From: Nitrospirota bacterium | Lineage (GTDB): Bacteria > Nitrospirota > Nitrospiria > Nitrospirales > Nitrospiraceae | DNA length: 7,665 bases | Assembly (NCBI GenBank): GCA_020028195.1 | Contig: JAHWYE010000064.1 | Coordinates: 1-7,665, forward strand | Direction: 5' to 3' | In this document: positions 6,131-7,665 of the stretch, in pieces | Layout: every line of letters starts with the position of its first letter | Numbering within the stretch: the first letter of the stretch is position 1 | Translations under genes and position numbers: made by a program | Notes under the pieces: generated by a model | What the model was told of the DNA's origin: nothing | The model's database searches: none | The model's input: the letters and a program-made list of their open reading frames with translations, nothing else

Positions 6131-7189
6131 ATGCCTGACTTCCGTCGTATCCTGATCATCAAGCCGAGCTCGATGGGGGATGTGGTCCATGCCCTTCCCA
6201 CACTGTCGGCGCTGCGGAAGGCCTTTCCCAGCGCGTCGATCACGTGGCTGGTCAAGCAACAGTGGGCCGGGTTGTTGGAGCGGGCTGAGGAACTTGACAG
6301 AGTCTGGCCCGTCGAACCGAGCCTGAGTGGCTGGCTGTCCCAAGTCCCACGCCTTCGCGCAGCCAACTTCGATCTTGTGGTGGATTTGCAAGGGCTGTTT
6401 CGTAGTGGGGCCATCGCCTGGCTGACCGGATGTCCCGTCAGGATTGGGTTTGCCAACGCTCGTGAGGGCAGCCCCTTCTTCTACACACAGAAGGTTTCGG
6501 TTCCGACGGAGGACCTGCATGCGGTGGATCGGTATCTGCTGGTGGCTGCTGCACTGGCGGCCGACGTGGGCACTTCTCCCAGGGAGGGAAACCACGCGAA
6601 TTTCCGCTTGCGTGTCGGACCGGCCGACCGAGAGGAGGTAGCCGGTCTGCTGAGTCGGTCTGGTGTGCGAGTGAGTACCCCGTGGATTGCGATGAATGTC
6701 TCGGCCCGCTGGCCGACCAAACGCTGGCCGCCGGAGTTCTTTGCGGCTGCGGCTGATCGGATTCAGGAAGAGAAACTGGGGATTGTCGTGCTGATCGGCG
6801 GACCGGATGAGCGAGCGGCTTCGCAGGCTGTCAAGGGCCTGATGCGTACCGTGCCAGTGGATCTTACGGGGGAGACGACGCCGGGCTTGCTCCCGGCCCT
6901 GCTCGAATCGGCTTCGGTGCTGCTGACCAATGATTCGGGACCGTTGCATGTGGCGGCGGCGGTCGGGACACCGGTAGTCGCCCTTTTCGGTCCGACCAGT
7001 CCACGCCGCACGGGCCCGTACGGCGTCGGCCACGTGGTTCTGACACATCAGGTTCCCTGCAGCCCCTGCTTCAGTCGGAGCTGCCACAATAGCAATCACC
7101 TGGAATGTCTCACTGGCATCACCTCCCATCAGGTCCTGGCCGCTGTCCGAGAACGGTTGGCGGTCAGACTGGCGCATGAACGGCTGTGA
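6131..7189 (+). CDS. waaC: LPS heptosyltransferase I WaaC
   Basis: This 352-residue GT9 glycosyltransferase is predicted to transfer the first L-glycero-D-manno-heptose from ADP-heptose to Kdo of the inner core on the cytoplasmic face of the membrane. Visible motifs: ILIIKPSSMGDVVHALP near the N-terminus with Asp17 in the position of the family's key Asp, DLQGLFRSG, SARWPTKRWPPEFF, LLTNDSGPLH with Asp268, VALFGPTSP, and a Cys-rich C-terminal stretch (PCSPCFSRSC...C). Length is normal. It follows the WaaF-GmhB stop by 16 nt, and its TGA overlaps the next start codon by 4 nt (GTGA, 7186-7189). WaaC rather than another GT9 enzyme is inferred from the SMGD/HALP motif and from a separate WaaF-type enzyme next to it. 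Confidence 0.9.
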   Translation: MPDFRRILIIKPSSMGDVVHALPTLSALRKAFPSASITWLVKQQWAGLLERAEELDRVWPVEPSLSGWLSQVPRLRAANFDLVVDLQGLFRSGAIAWLTGCPVRIGFANAREGSPFFYTQKVSVPTEDLHAVDRYLLVAAALAADVGTSPREGNHANFRLRVGPADREEVAGLLSRSGVRVSTPWIAMNVSARWPTKRWPPEFFAAAADRIQEEKLGIVVLIGGPDERAASQAVKGLMRTVPVDLTGETTPGLLPALLESASVLLTNDSGPLHVAAAVGTPVVALFGPTSPRRTGPYGVGHVVLTHQVPCSPCFSRSCHNSNHLECLTGITSHQVLAAVRERLAVRLAHERL

Positions 7190-7665
7190 AGATCCTTATC
7201 GCTGAGTCCAGCACGGCGGTCGGCGGGCAGGAGTTGGCGGTGCTACTCCACGCGGAAGGCCTGCTCAAGCGCGGGCAAGATCTTCGACTGATTCTTGAGC
7301 CCGGTAGTCCGATCTGCGACATGGCGAGCCGGAAGGGGTTGCCGGTCGAACAGGTGTCCATGAAACGGTCGCGCTATCCGTCGGCTATTCTGGCATTCAG
7401 ACGCCTGATCGCGCGAGAGCGCCCTGCGATTCTCCAACTGAACAGCTCGCGCGACAGTTGGATCGGTGGGCTGGCCGCAAGGCTGGTCCGCCCCAGGCCG
7501 AAGGTTATTCGCATCCGGCACATCTCCACGCCCTTGAACCACAATCTCACGACGAGGCTGCTCTATCGCCAGTTGCTTGATCTCGTGATCGTGACGGGTG
7601 GGGAACGGACGCGCCGCGCGTTGATCGAGCGGGACGGGCTGGAGGCCAATCGCGTCGCGGCCTTT
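7186..7665 (+). CDS. GT4-type glycosyltransferase, N-terminal part (cut by window edge)
   Basis: A frame opens with GTG 7186, overlapping the waaC stop as GTGA, and stays open for 160 codons to the last base. The start MKILIAESSTAVGGQELAV matches the N-terminal Rossmann domain of GT4 retaining glycosyltransferases, including the GGxE/GGQE glycine loop. Next come alternating hydrophobic strands, a segment around LQLNSSRDSWIGGLAARL (about residues 85-102), and IRIRHISTPL, which resembles a GT4 subgroup common in LPS-core gene clusters. The C-terminal half, with the nucleotide-sugar site, is off the window, so donor and acceptor cannot be named. By position it is likely to extend the heptose inner core. 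Confidence 0.8.
   Translation, partial: MKILIAESSTAVGGQELAVLLHAEGLLKRGQDLRLILEPGSPICDMASRKGLPVEQVSMKRSRYPSAILAFRRLIARERPAILQLNSSRDSWIGGLAARLVRPRPKVIRIRHISTPLNHNLTTRLLYRQLLDLVIVTGGERTRRALIERDGLEANRVAAF

Noticed and set aside
6074..7177. Long open frame on the minus strand (367 codons) opposite waaC
   Set aside because: It is a shadow of the GC-rich waaC coding frame: its translation is low-complexity Arg/Gln/His-rich with no recognisable motifs, while the plus strand has full heptosyltransferase motifs.
1..7665. CRISPR array, phage, toxin-antitoxin, defence or mobile element genes
   Set aside because: No regularly spaced direct repeats and no transposase, integrase or defence motifs in any frame; every long gene belongs to LPS synthesis or export.

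Overview
The window is a tightly packed, single-strand (+) lipid A / LPS inner-core operon from a Gram-negative (diderm) bacterium. Base composition looks GC-rich, at roughly 60 percent by eye. The gene content, the fused enzymes and the short hairpin repeats between genes remind me of Nitrospira/Nitrospirota. That assignment is an inference from general familiarity, not from a search.

Layout: (1) the 3' two thirds of an MsbA-type lipid A flippase (2-1183, cut by the left edge); (2) a 68-bp imperfect hairpin in the gap; (3) a DUF374 lipid acyltransferase (1270-1919) whose reading frame breaks at a run of nine A; (4) a second hairpin-rich gap; (5) a WaaA (Kdo transferase)-LpxK (lipid A 4'-kinase) fusion of 806 residues (2007-4427); (6) a WaaF (heptosyltransferase II)-GmhB (heptose bisphosphate phosphatase) fusion (about 4405-6114); (7) WaaC (heptosyltransferase I, 6131-7189); (8) the first 160 codons of a GT4-type glycosyltransferase (7186-7665, cut by the right edge). 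From WaaA-LpxK onward the genes overlap or nearly touch, which suggests one transcript and translational coupling.

How the genes work together: LpxK phosphorylates the lipid A disaccharide to lipid IVA and WaaA adds Kdo to that product. The DUF374 protein probably adds a secondary acyl chain. GmhB makes heptose-1-phosphate on the way to ADP-heptose, WaaC and WaaF add the first and second heptose, the GT4 enzyme probably extends the core, and MsbA flips the finished core-lipid A across the inner membrane.

The most unusual features are: the two enzyme fusions; an A AAA AAG heptamer, the dnaX-type slippery sequence, exactly where the acyltransferase changes frame, followed by a 7-bp hairpin; and four imperfect palindromes of about 55-75 bp at gene or module borders. 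Two of the palindromes lie in frame inside coding sequence: one in an extra segment of WaaA, the other forming the WaaF-GmhB linker. No defence system, CRISPR array, tRNA, rRNA or insertion sequence was seen.
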